Source of the DNA: Prevotella sp.
GTDB taxonomy: Bacteria; Bacteroidota; Bacteroidia; Bacteroidales; Bacteroidaceae
Direction of reading: 5' to 3'
Assembly: GCA_003447235.1 (NCBI GenBank)
Contig: DLZV01000012.1
Coordinates: 5,356-69,355 of the forward strand
Length of the DNA: 64,000 nucleotides
Numbering within the stretch: position 1 is the stretch's first letter; each line of letters starts with the position of its first letter. The notes under the pieces were generated by a model. The model saw only the letters and a list, made by a program, of their open reading frames with translations. It did no database searches and was not told the DNA's origin. The position numbers were made by a program, and so were the translations under genes. This document shows positions 7,240 to 15,930 of this stretch, piece after piece.

Positions 7240-8244
7240 ATGAATAAAGATATGAATAAACGTCCCTTCTCCTCCCGCAAGCGGGCTCTTGTGGGCTTCG
7301 CCGTGGTCTGCGTGGTGCTCCTCGCGGCCCTCGGCCTGGGCAGTGACTATATGTTGCGTTATGCCCTCCGTCCGTCAATGGAACACAGCCACGACCTCTC
7401 TTGGCGCTTCCACAACATCATCGACGAAAACCCGCAGTTGCGCCCCTGGGCTGATAGCCTGCAGCGCCACCACGCCCTGCGCGACACTTTCGTCACCATG
7501 CCCACAGGCGAGCGTCACCATGCCACCTATATTCTTGCTCCCCGGCCTACCGACCGCGTGGCCCTCCTCGTCCACGGCTATGAGGACAACGGGATGGGTA
7601 TGATGCACATCGCTTTCATCTACCACCACATGGGTTTCAATCTCCTGCTCCCCGACCTCCACGCCCACGGCCGCAGCGAGGGTGAGGCCGTGCAGATGGG
7701 TTGGCTCGATCGCCTCGACGTGATGCGCTGGATGGAGGTGGCCAACAGCCGTTTCGGTCATGATGGTAGCACGCGGATGGTGCTCCACGGCGTGTCGATG
7801 GGAGCTGCTACCGTGATGTGCGTCTCGGGCGAAACGCTTCCCTCCTATGTGAAGTGCTTTGTCGAAGACTGTGGCTACACCAGCGCCTGGGACGAGTTTG
7901 AGGGTGAACTCCACGACCGTTTCGGCCTTCCCGCTTTCCCGCTGCTCCATGCCTGCAGCGCCCTTTGTCGCCTTCGCTACGGCTGGAGCTTCGACGAGGC
8001 CTCGCCTCTGCGTCAGGTGGCCCGTTGCCACAAGCCGATGCTCTTCATCCATGGCGACTGCGACACCTTCGTGCCTTTCTCCATGCTCGCGCGCCTCTAT
8101 GCCGCCAAACCGCAGCCCAAGGCGCAGTGGGTCAGTCCGGGTAGCATCCATGCCCGGAGTTTCCACGACCACCCCGACGCCTACGCCGCCCACGTCCGTG
8201 CCTTCGTAGGCCAATATATTTCCCTGGGTGATTCCCTTAAGTGA
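7240..8244 (+). CDS. Alpha/beta hydrolase, membrane-anchored or exported
   Basis: A 334-residue protein. A hydrophobic segment at about residues 16-38 (LVGFAVVCVVLLAALGLGSD) is a signal anchor. The hydrolase core shows LLVHGYEDNG (oxyanion region), LLLPDLHAHGRSEG, the nucleophile elbow HGVSMGAATV (Ser in G-V-S-M-G), the acid region FIHGDCDTFVPF and a C-terminal histidine in PGSIHARSFHDHP. This matches the serine aminopeptidase S33/BAAT-like hydrolases common in Prevotella. The substrate is unknown. An in-frame ATG four codons on is an alternative start. It is a single-gene unit with its own promoter and terminator. Confidence 0.85.
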   Translation: MNKDMNKRPFSSRKRALVGFAVVCVVLLAALGLGSDYMLRYALRPSMEHSHDLSWRFHNIIDENPQLRPWADSLQRHHALRDTFVTMPTGERHHATYILAPRPTDRVALLVHGYEDNGMGMMHIAFIYHHMGFNLLLPDLHAHGRSEGEAVQMGWLDRLDVMRWMEVANSRFGHDGSTRMVLHGVSMGAATVMCVSGETLPSYVKCFVEDCGYTSAWDEFEGELHDRFGLPAFPLLHACSALCRLRYGWSFDEASPLRQVARCHKPMLFIHGDCDTFVPFSMLARLYAAKPQPKAQWVSPGSIHARSFHDHPDAYAAHVRAFVGQYISLGDSLK

Positions 8245-8256
8245 AACGGCAAAAAA

Positions 8257-8300
8257 CAAGGGTCTATACGCCACTTATCATTGTGGCACATAGACCCTTG
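8257..8300. terminator. Bidirectional terminator hairpin
   Basis: CAAGGGTCTAT ... ATAGACCCTTG (11 bp) with an inner GCCAC/GTGGC stem forms a strong stem-loop between the convergent hydrolase and small-peptide genes. Confidence 0.7.
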
Positions 8301-8328
8301 ACGTTGAGTCGATCACTATTCCATCATC

Positions 8329-8499
8329 TTAGTCGGCCCATATACTTCCGTCCTTTTCGCGATATTCCTCTATATTCTCTTCATAATATAGTTCAGCTGC
8401 TTGCTTGAGCTCAAATTTTGTGAGAGATGTTGCAAAAAACGTCTGTGCTTGGATAGCCACGCTATTTGTTTCCGGCTTGATATAATTTTTCTTTTTCAT
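8329..8499 (-). CDS. 56-residue MKKxYIxP-type peptide downstream of a BspA-like gene
   Basis: ATG at 8497-8499, TAA at 8329-8331. It begins MKKKNYIKPETNSVAIQAQT, continues FFATSLTKFE, and is rich in Glu and Tyr towards the end (AAELYYEENIEEYREKDGS). It starts 12 bp after the stop of the BspA-like gene on the same strand, so it is probably co-transcribed. Its N-terminus resembles that of the peptide at 52722-52904 (M-K-K-x-Y-I-x-P), which also directly follows an exported protein. Many short Bacteroidota proteins begin this way, with no established function. There is no membrane segment, and the N-terminus is not a normal signal peptide. Confidence 0.65.
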   Translation of the reverse strand: MKKKNYIKPETNSVAIQAQTFFATSLTKFELKQAAELYYEENIEEYREKDGSIWAD

Positions 8500-8511
8500 A
8501 ATTCTCATTCT

Positions 8512-10161
8512 TTATTTGATGACTATTTTCATGGTTTTTCCACCACGTTTCACAATGTTAATGCCCTTCTGAGGCTCATTGAGGCGACGGCCCTGCAGGT
8601 CGTAGTATTCCGCCTTCCCATCGCCTATAGCATCGAGATGATCGATGGCTGTCGTCTTGTCGCTGATACTGATGTTCAGCGTTTTGGCGCCTACAGTTTC
8701 AGAATTGTAAACAAAGTAAGCACGGAAAGGCTTGCAGGCCACTTTTGTGGTCTTTTCGTTCTCCAGCAGTTTAGCAGGATTCATCAGCATGTTGCCCTTC
8801 ACGATGAAGCAGTTGCCATCCGTATCCTTGTTGAACTCCTTTTGTTGATAGATACCCACAAACTTGTAGTTGTCGTCCTCAGTAGTCGCGGGTGAAATAT
8901 TACTTATTATTGACGAATTGTCTATAGAGAACTGGAGCTTGGTCTCCGCCTCTTTCATCATGATGACAGCAGGCGTACCAGCCTGGATTACTTTCTCCAT
9001 TTCCTTGAGTTCTACGCCATCTTCTGTAGTCGAAAGCAGATGGAAGGCGCGGAAGTTCTGACCATCGAGTGAGACATCAAACGGTAGACAAAGCGTAGCC
9101 CATTTTGTACCTTCCTTCATCGTGCGACTGTATGCGGCTTTTTTAGCTACGAAGTTATTGAATAGATATAAATCTTTGTCGTCGTTAAGGTTGAGATGAT
9201 TTGCTGTAAGTCCATTATCTATTACAGCTCCTATCCTCTCCTCACCCGATTTGGCCACCAGTTCCTCGAAGTAACCATCTTTGAATCTGTTAGCATGTGT
9301 TTTGTCCACGACCTTAGAATCAAAGTTTGGAAGTTTCCGACAATCATTAAACATATTATTTGATTTGGTTACTTGTTCCGTTGTGAATAATTCTTTCGCA
9401 TAGATATGTTCCAACTGTGCCGTATATTGGAACATGCCAGTCATTTTTTCTACTTTGGCTGTATTGAAGCTTGATAAATCGATCCAAGTAAGCTGGTTGC
9501 ATTGCATGAACATATAAGCCATGTCCGTTACGTTTTCAGTATTGAAGTTCGACAAGTCAAGTGAACTTACTCCGCAGGTATAGAACATATAAGCCATGTC
9601 CGTTACGGTATTCGTTTTTAAATGAGTTATATCGAGAGATGTCAGCGCCTTGCACATGCAGAACATCTGACGCATACTCTTTACATTGGTAGTGTTCAGA
9701 TATTCCAGGCCTGTAATGGATTTCAGATTATCGAATTCATTAAACATGCATTCGCATGTTGGTACCGCATAGTTTTTGAAACTCTCTTCTATGATTACCG
9801 AAGTGGCACTCTTTATTTCTTCTGTCCAATTATAAAATGTAGTATACTCACCATTGAACCATTTTGGGTTGTCTAACGGATTGTAAAACTTCACCACCGT
9901 TAGATTCTCATCTTCCGTTACTGAAGGAATATTATATAAAAATGTAAGAACTTTTGTGGTTTTATTGTATTCTGCGCGAGCTATTGGTTCTGTGGAAGCA
10001 GCCTTATAGGATAAGGAAGACTTGTTGACGCCACCTTTTGCCAGCAATAGAGTTGGTAGCAAGAGTAGCAACATGAACAACAGAGCAATAGTTTTTACTC
10101 TCGTCGCCTTTAGGACTGTGCCTGTTTGCAGTTCCTTTGATTGATGTGTGAAATGTAACAT
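8512..10161 (-). CDS. BspA-family leucine-rich-repeat surface protein
   Basis: A 549-residue exported protein. The N-terminus has a charged start then LLFMLLLLLPTLLLAKGG, a signal peptide. About residues 120-290 carry BspA/DUF285 repeats of the form x-M-x-x-M-F-x-x-C-x-x-L-x-x-L-D-L (VTDMAYMFYTCGVSSLDLSN, FNTENVTDMAYMFMQCNQLT). The C-terminus ends EYYDLQGRRLNEPQKGINIV followed by a short lysine-rich end, the Prevotella type of sorting-like tail. BspA proteins mediate adhesion; here the role is inferred from family only. A -7 box, TAATTTTG, lies at 10221-10228 (minus), about 60 bp upstream. The 56-residue peptide gene follows. Confidence 0.85.
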   Translation of the reverse strand: MLHFTHQSKELQTGTVLKATRVKTIALLFMLLLLLPTLLLAKGGVNKSSLSYKAASTEPIARAEYNKTTKVLTFLYNIPSVTEDENLTVVKFYNPLDNPKWFNGEYTTFYNWTEEIKSATSVIIEESFKNYAVPTCECMFNEFDNLKSITGLEYLNTTNVKSMRQMFCMCKALTSLDITHLKTNTVTDMAYMFYTCGVSSLDLSNFNTENVTDMAYMFMQCNQLTWIDLSSFNTAKVEKMTGMFQYTAQLEHIYAKELFTTEQVTKSNNMFNDCRKLPNFDSKVVDKTHANRFKDGYFEELVAKSGEERIGAVIDNGLTANHLNLNDDKDLYLFNNFVAKKAAYSRTMKEGTKWATLCLPFDVSLDGQNFRAFHLLSTTEDGVELKEMEKVIQAGTPAVIMMKEAETKLQFSIDNSSIISNISPATTEDDNYKFVGIYQQKEFNKDTDGNCFIVKGNMLMNPAKLLENEKTTKVACKPFRAYFVYNSETVGAKTLNISISDKTTAIDHLDAIGDGKAEYYDLQGRRLNEPQKGINIVKRGGKTMKIVIK

Positions 10162-10283
10162 TATGAATATGCTTTAATTAATTTGACTTGACAATCCATT
10201 GGATCTTATATTGTGCGACACAAAATTAGTGTTTTCCCATCAATCAAAGCGTCCACTTCCCCTACATAGGTGTCCATTTCCTA

Positions 10284-10322
10284 TCAAAAAAGGTGTCTCT
10301 TTCGGGGGGAAGGAGACACCTT
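10284..10322 (-). terminator. Terminator of the AraC-type regulator
   Basis: On the minus strand AAGGTGTCTC ... GAGACACCTT (10 bp) is followed by a run of six T, 12 bp after the regulator's stop: a classic intrinsic terminator. Confidence 0.8.
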
Positions 10323-10334
10323 GAACGTATTTTT

Positions 10335-11582
10335 TTAACTATTTTTTTCTTTCCAGGCCGTAGGCGAGCAGCCTTCCTTCTCCTTGAACATCCGGTAGAG
10401 ATAGGAGCGCGACGAGAAGCCACATTCCGCAGGGATCACGTCGTTGCTGTAGTCGGGATGCTCCAATATCATCCGCTTGGCCGCCTCAAAGCGCACCTCG
10501 GCCAGCCAGATACGGAAGGTGGTGTTGTAGCAGGAGGAGAGGTATCGTGACAACTCCGTTTTGGTGATGCTTAGCGAGCGAGCCAGCGAGATCATGTTGA
10601 CCGATGTATCTTTGTAGCCCCTGCTGGCGCACCAGGCGTCCAGTTTCTCGCGGATGATCTTCTGTCGTGCTGCAGCAAACTGTTGTTGTAAAGTTTCTTC
10701 CTTCTTGTCCTGTTCCACATTCTGCTCTTCAGCGCAGGGTGCAGCCTCTCCACCATTTTCTGTTTGCGCGCTTTCCGTCTGCTCGATCTCCGTCTGCGTG
10801 CTTTCCGTCTCTGTGGCTTTTATTTGCGTGGTTTCCATTTGCCCGTTTTCCATGACGGCATAGTTTTCTTCCACATCCTTATCCAAAAGTTCCTCGGCAG
10901 GGTTGTAGTTATATCCCAGCGACACAAAACTGATTATGAAGAAAAGCAAGACAAGCAGTTCCATGGGTCCGATGACATATAGAAAATCGGTGGAAAGCAC
11001 GGCGACAGGCATGGCTATAATGAGAAGGAGAAGGATGATCACGCTGGCGCGTGCGAATCTCACGTAGGGCAGAATATCGTTGCCCGCCATTTCCTCCAGC
11101 ATCTTCCTGCGCTTTCTGATTTCCACTATTATCATCACGTGACAGTAGGCCAAATTGACGCCAAACAGGAAGACCATCACATAGAGCCAGTTGCCAATAT
11201 GGAAACTTCCGCTCTGGCTATAGCCTACACCGAAGATAGCGAGTATGGCGGCATAAATAGTGGCACAAACGACGTTCATCTTTCGGAGATTGGCGTGCAT
11301 AGCCTCGATATTGTAGATGCCCATGGCGATGAGCGTGAAGCAGGGAGGATAGACCAGCATGTTGAATATGGCTCCCTCATCGTCGCCTTTCGCCCGAAAT
11401 TTCCCCCCCATTTGTGCCAGAAACTGCAGGGCCAGTCCCACCATGGCTGCGAATATCAGCCATCGCGACTTTTCGTATCGGCAGTTCATCCACTTGATCT
11501 GTAGTCGTGTGATCCCCAAGATGATGGCATTGATCGACACGAAGAGAAAGCAGGTAAACTGTAGAAGAAACAAACTATCCAT
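10335..11582 (-). CDS. AraC-type regulator with multi-pass membrane N-terminus
   Basis: A 415-residue protein. The first ~220 residues hold about six or seven hydrophobic helices (FLLQFTCFLFVSINAIILGI, WLIFAAMVGLALQFLAQM, WLYVMVFLFGVNLAYCHVMI, VIILLLLIIAMPVAVL). A low-complexity Thr/Glu/Gln linker (about 245-285, repeats of T-E-x-T-Q-T-E) leads to a C-terminal AraC DNA-binding domain (LARSLSITKTELSRYLSSCY, then ECGFSSRSYLYRMFKEKEG). This 7TM-like sensor fused to AraC is known in Prevotella and Bacteroides; signal and target are unknown. A CAAAAGTA (-7 on minus) lies at 11659-11666. The adjacent BspA-like gene is a possible target only by proximity. Confidence 0.85.
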   Translation of the reverse strand: MDSLFLLQFTCFLFVSINAIILGITRLQIKWMNCRYEKSRWLIFAAMVGLALQFLAQMGGKFRAKGDDEGAIFNMLVYPPCFTLIAMGIYNIEAMHANLRKMNVVCATIYAAILAIFGVGYSQSGSFHIGNWLYVMVFLFGVNLAYCHVMIIVEIRKRRKMLEEMAGNDILPYVRFARASVIILLLLIIAMPVAVLSTDFLYVIGPMELLVLLFFIISFVSLGYNYNPAEELLDKDVEENYAVMENGQMETTQIKATETESTQTEIEQTESAQTENGGEAAPCAEEQNVEQDKKEETLQQQFAAARQKIIREKLDAWCASRGYKDTSVNMISLARSLSITKTELSRYLSSCYNTTFRIWLAEVRFEAAKRMILEHPDYSNDVIPAECGFSSRSYLYRMFKEKEGCSPTAWKEKNS

Positions 11583-11719
11583 TTCTTTGTTTTTTTATAT
11601 TTGGCATCTATCAAGACCCGCTTTCCACTCTTTATGTCCGTGGGGTGTGAATCCGCTGCAAAAGTACAAATATTTTTTTAAAACGAATAATTTGTTGCCC
11701 GCCTTTTGTGTAATGTTTT

Positions 11720-13294
11720 TCAGGCTTCCTTCCAATCGACCAGTCCCTTTCCCTGATCGTCCAGTTCTATGGCCAGCGCCACGACCCGTCGCTTGTCGGC
11801 CTTGAAGGGTTCGGCGTATTGCTTGTCCCGGATTTGTTGCGTCGCGGCGTGAATGCCGCCGTTGTTGCTCAGTTTCAGTTCCAAGACATAGATGATATGG
11901 ATGGTCTCCACGACCATGTCTATCCTGCCCGTTGCGATCATTTTTTCTACTTCTACCCGGCAGCCGATGGCGTTGAATATCGTGCTCAATATCAGTCGGT
12001 AGCGCTCCTCCATGTCCATGCTGGCCAGTTTCTTGTTGCTGTAGGGCACGTCGGCCACAAGCGCCTTCAGACATTTCATGGCCTCGGGCAGGTTGCCCAG
12101 CTGGAGGTTGTACAACAACATGCTCTGGGTAGATATGACTTGGTCGTTCGTTTTCAGCGTCAGTGCAGGCAGCACAATTTTGTATAGTGCCTTGCGAACC
12201 TCATAGTTGGGAATGCCAAGTATATAGATGCCGTCCGTATAACCTTTGATGGTAAGATAGCCCGACTGATAGAGGAACAGTTCCGCTCCGCCTCCTGTCA
12301 CGTCGGAAGTCTCCAAGGTGTCACTGTCTATCGGACAATTCTCGAAGTTTTTCAGTCTTATTTCTATATTATCTACAAACTTCGGAAGCAAGGAAGTGGC
12401 ACCCGAGGCGGCCCAGTAGTTCCTCAATTTTGAGTCAGACAGGGCATTGACCAGACTGAAGGGGTTGAAGACGTCCGCCATGTTGTCATGGCTGAAATGA
12501 TAGCCGTCGTAATAGGCCGTCAGTTGCGCCACGGCTTCGTCGTAGGTGTGGTTCTCATACGCAGCCAGCTTGTCGATTTCGGGTTTGAAATCGCGGAGCA
12601 TTTCTTCCTTCGTAATACCGCAGATGGCAGCGTATTCAGGTTCAAAACTGATGTTGCTCAGGTTGTTGAGTACGGAGAAGAGCGAGATCTGCGTAAACTT
12701 GGTGATGCCCGTGATGAAGACAAACCGCTCGTATTTGTCGTTCGCCTTTAGGATGGCAAAGACCTCTCTGTAGATGCTGGTGCAGGCTTCGTGGTGCGGC
12801 GTCTTCCAGGAGTGCTGCAACGGAGCGTCGTACTCGTCGATGAGAATGGCCACCTGCTGCCCTGTCTTGTCGTAAGCACCCTCGATGATATTCTTGAATC
12901 TTACGGCAAGCGAACAATCTTGGCGCACGACTATCTTGTACTCCGCCTCCAGGGTATGGAAAACATCGTCCAGATAGCTTCGCACACTTTCTGGTTCTGC
13001 TCCGGCCTGGCTCATGTCGAGCCGGACGACAGGGCGCTTCACCCACTCTTTCTCCAGCTCCATGATCCTCAGTCCCTCGAAGAGCTCCTTCTTGCCCAGA
13101 AAGTAGGCTTCGAGCGTATCGACGAGCAGCGACTTACCAAAACGGCGCGGACGACTCAGATAATTATACGTGTTGTCAGTGTTGGCAAGACGCCAGATAA
13201 TATCCGTCTTGTCAACATAAAGGTATCCATCCTTTCTGATTTTCTCAAATGACTGAATGCCTACGGGCAACCTTCTGTTTCTTGTCTCTGCCAT
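11720..13294 (-). CDS. AAA-ATPase-like / PD-(D/E)XK nuclease-domain protein (PF09820 type)
   Basis: A 524-residue protein if started at 13294; a longer frame to 13357 exists, but a TATATTTG -7-like box at 13315-13322 and the family's usual opening (RRLPVGIQSFEKIRKDGYLY) favour 13294. The ATP-binding part has a degenerate P-loop, RPRRFGKSL (48-56), and a Walker B-like AILIDEYDAPL. The C-terminal ~100 residues show the nuclease-fold signature GRIDMVVE ... YVLELKL, with D and E-x-K separated by 13 residues. These proteins are expanded in Prevotella and Porphyromonas; function is unproven. It lies 92 bp downstream of another ATPase/nuclease-fold gene on the same strand. Confidence 0.85.
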   Translation of the reverse strand: MAETRNRRLPVGIQSFEKIRKDGYLYVDKTDIIWRLANTDNTYNYLSRPRRFGKSLLVDTLEAYFLGKKELFEGLRIMELEKEWVKRPVVRLDMSQAGAEPESVRSYLDDVFHTLEAEYKIVVRQDCSLAVRFKNIIEGAYDKTGQQVAILIDEYDAPLQHSWKTPHHEACTSIYREVFAILKANDKYERFVFITGITKFTQISLFSVLNNLSNISFEPEYAAICGITKEEMLRDFKPEIDKLAAYENHTYDEAVAQLTAYYDGYHFSHDNMADVFNPFSLVNALSDSKLRNYWAASGATSLLPKFVDNIEIRLKNFENCPIDSDTLETSDVTGGGAELFLYQSGYLTIKGYTDGIYILGIPNYEVRKALYKIVLPALTLKTNDQVISTQSMLLYNLQLGNLPEAMKCLKALVADVPYSNKKLASMDMEERYRLILSTIFNAIGCRVEVEKMIATGRIDMVVETIHIIYVLELKLSNNGGIHAATQQIRDKQYAEPFKADKRRVVALAIELDDQGKGLVDWKEA

Positions 13295-13386
13295 AGCTCC
13301 CTGGTTTTTGTTTGCAAATATACGATTATTTTCCCAATCCCCATGCTTTTCCTCCAATTCTTTGAGTATTATTATGCTTTTGCACT

Positions 13387-14835
13387 CTATCCAAAAAGAT
13401 CATTCATTTTCACCTCACTATTCACCCATCCGCTATGCGTGTTCCGCTTCACCCCATACGTCGTGATAAAAGTATGTAGCAAGGCCTTCTTCGTCTTGGT
13501 CGCCACGGCAAATGACGACATTCTTTCTCGCAGCCGCTGCTCATAGTTGGCATCTATGACAAATTCGTCCTTGGCGTATTTCATCTCACAAATATTGATC
13601 GCTCCGTCAGCACGATCTATCAGCATGTCTATCTGACCTCCTCGCCACTCCGCACCGGTAGCATCCGCAAACGGTCTGCAAGACCAGGAATAGACATTTG
13701 CCAACACGCCTGAAATCCCCAATGCCTTCTTGATCTGTGGGATATGGTGGAAGCAAACCTGCTCAAAAGCATAACCACTCCAGGCTGTTCGGCTTCCCGA
13801 ATTGCGCATGTTGCTCCAATAGCTTTTGTCCTGCCCACTGTTGTTAGCCACAAAACGGGTGTAAAACAGTGAGTATAAATCGGTCAACTGATAAAGTGCG
13901 TCCCGTTCACTTTTTCCTATAGTAGCGTATTTCCTTATAAAATCACATTTCTGCAGATTCTCCAGGATTTCTGACAACTGTCCGCCACTTTTCAGTTTCA
14001 GCTCATCCATCAATTCCTTGCGTGTCATCCCCTTCATTTTTTGCGAGAGTACCTCTACTATCTTGCGATAATGCTTGGAGTCGTGGAAGAGGGATCGAAA
14101 GAGAAAACCGAATTCTCCACGCAAGGGCGCATCCTGCGAGAAAAGCAACCTATCGATACATGCGTCCAAGGGCACACCTCGCTCCAGCATGTCAAGATAG
14201 TAAGGAATGCCACCCAGTATCATATACACATCCAACACCTGCTGGCGGGTAAGCTCGAGCCTTTTCAGTTCGTTTAAGAACTGCTCGGTCTCGCCCAAGG
14301 AAAATGGAGAGAGGTAGATCTGACGAGTCACGCGACCGTACAACCCTCCCTTGTCGCCTATAAACTTTGATAGCATCCACGTGGTGGAAGAACCACACAC
14401 GATCAGTTTGAGATTGGGAATCATAGAAGCCCATGAATTCCAAAAGAAACTGAAAGCTGCGATGAAATTGCTTTTTGGTGTATCCATCCACGGCAACTCG
14501 TCAAAGAACAGAACAATCGGGTCTTGCTGAGATATTCCCGACAGATATTCCCGCAAAGCAGCAAATGCCTCAAACCAGGTTTTCAGTCTGGGCACGGCTT
14601 GCTTGGAATACTGCTCCAATGCCATCCGAAACTGCTCCAGCTGCACTGCGCGCTCCACTTCGTACATACCTATAAACGAAAAGGCAAACTGGTCATTGAA
14701 CATTTTTCGGACCAAGAAAGTCTTTCCCACACGCCTGCGACCATAGATCGCTATCAGCTCGGCCTTGCTACTTTCACAGCGCTCCTGGATGAGTTTTTGC
14801 TCGTACTCACGCCCTATAATCCCGTTTACACCCAT
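13387..14835 (-). CDS. ATP-binding protein with C-terminal DUF234-like nuclease fold
   Basis: A 482-residue protein. Walker A is GRRRVGKTFLV (32-42), Walker B IVLFFDELPWMD, and a sensor-like IVCGSSTTWM follows, as in archaeal-type ATPases (ATPase_2/AAA_14). A winged-helix-like middle (LSQKMKGMTRKELMDELK) precedes a C-terminal part with GGQIDMLIDRADGAINICEM then K, giving a D-x(13)-E-M-K core of the PD-(D/E)XK kind. The family is common in Bacteroidota and archaea; no biochemical role is settled. It may form a two-gene unit with the following ATPase. A promoter is visible at 14879-14910. Confidence 0.85.
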   Translation of the reverse strand: MGVNGIIGREYEQKLIQERCESSKAELIAIYGRRRVGKTFLVRKMFNDQFAFSFIGMYEVERAVQLEQFRMALEQYSKQAVPRLKTWFEAFAALREYLSGISQQDPIVLFFDELPWMDTPKSNFIAAFSFFWNSWASMIPNLKLIVCGSSTTWMLSKFIGDKGGLYGRVTRQIYLSPFSLGETEQFLNELKRLELTRQQVLDVYMILGGIPYYLDMLERGVPLDACIDRLLFSQDAPLRGEFGFLFRSLFHDSKHYRKIVEVLSQKMKGMTRKELMDELKLKSGGQLSEILENLQKCDFIRKYATIGKSERDALYQLTDLYSLFYTRFVANNSGQDKSYWSNMRNSGSRTAWSGYAFEQVCFHHIPQIKKALGISGVLANVYSWSCRPFADATGAEWRGGQIDMLIDRADGAINICEMKYAKDEFVIDANYEQRLRERMSSFAVATKTKKALLHTFITTYGVKRNTHSGWVNSEVKMNDLFG

Positions 14836-14878
14836 AACTTTCTGATTTTATTCGGTTTATATCTCCATCTTACAGGTG

Positions 14879-14910
14879 CAAAGATACCAAAAAAATCTGA
14901 ATTATGCAAG
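14879..14910 (-). promoter_or_regulatory. Promoter of the 13.4-14.8 kb ATPase gene
   Basis: On the minus strand TATCTTTG (14879-14886) is preceded by CTTG (14907-14910) at a 20-bp gap, matching the Bacteroidota -7/-33 pattern; it is 43 bp before the ATG. Confidence 0.6.
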
Positions 14911-14916
14911 GATAGC

Positions 14917-15006
14917 GCCGCCATAACTCCTTTTTTTTCGTAGTTATGGCTGACTTATAGGTGATAACTCAGCCATAACTCGTTTTTTTTGATGGTTATG
15001 GCGGTG
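14917..15006. repeat. Nested palindromic element with two T8-loop hairpins
   Basis: Two 31-bp hairpins, 14920-14950 and 14972-15002, each read GCCATAAC-TC-[CG]-TTTTTTTT ... GTTATGGC. The spacer between them forms a third perfect inverted repeat, GTTATGGCTGA / TCAGCCATAAC (14943-14953 and 14969-14979), and the outer flanks CGCCGCCATAAC / GTTATGGCGGTG also pair. The element can fold in several exclusive ways. Its function is unknown. Confidence 0.7.
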
Positions 15007-15930
15007 TTATCGCCACACCTGGCTTTCTTTTCATCCATGATTTTTTCTTGTTCGTTTTAGGGTTTGACAAATGAGTTTTGCTTTGGCCTGGTAGATCTCG
15101 AAGAGCTTTTACGTTGACGAATCTTGCCGTGATGCTGTAGTTGTTCATTGCGCTTAAGGTGTTTAAAGGTGTTATAAAATGGAGACCTTGCCGATGGTAG
15201 CTTTTTTCTGGTTCTTCCGGAAAATCGAGTGATAGGGTTTGTGTTGTTGCCAATACGTCCTGCTGAGTTAGGGAAACAACAAATACAACTTTTACAACAA
15301 GTTACAACCTTTTTTCTGCAACACCAATCATTGAAAACATTTTCTGAAGATACTTGTTTCTGCAAACGCTGAAATACCCTTGCTGTCCACACATGAATAT
15401 ATGATTTGTTTTGACTGCTACGAATCAAGTCAAACTTCACGATGTAACAAAGATGTAACGTAATCGACAATAGAGTCTTTGTTCAAGGGCAAAGACGACC
15501 AAAAGGGCTGTTTTCCTCATGTAGGAGATCAGTCTTAATTGTTGTGTTCGTTTACCGTTTTTGTCTTGTGTGTAAATACGAAACGTGGCAATAGGTTGAA
15601 GTGGGTAGCCGCGGCTTGCTTGCGGATACTACAGTGGAAAGAGCGTGGAAAAATGCAGTAATCAAGGCTTTTTGCTTGGTGCGGGCTTTGTTAAATGAAT
15701 ACGGACAAGAAGTTAATGGGTTGTTAATTCATGCTAATCGGCTTGCATTCGGTTGGGCGAGAGGTTATCTTTGTATAGATGCCTCGTCTTGGCAAATCGA
15801 GTGTTCTTTGTCTTTGGACGAGAAACTAGGTGCTGTGAGTTGGTAAAATGTAAAAAATAACACATATAAATATTGATGGAAAAATTAAACTTTTTATTAA
15901 TCTCTTCGCTTGGAAACAGAAGCATATCGG
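15007..15930. other. Long intergenic stretch without a convincing gene
   Basis: Open frames exist (14996-15253 minus, 85 codons; 15057-15470 minus; 15601-15846 plus, 81 codons). None has a recognisable domain, ribosome-binding site or promoter, and the first two overlap in different frames. They may be decayed genes. No RNA gene was recognised. Confidence 0.5.

Noticed and set aside
14996..15253. 85-codon minus-strand open frame
   Set aside because: No domain, no ribosome-binding site, overlaps another open frame, and its end is made of the palindromic element.
15601..15846. 81-codon plus-strand open frame
   Set aside because: No recognisable family or promoter; kept only as part of the intergenic description.
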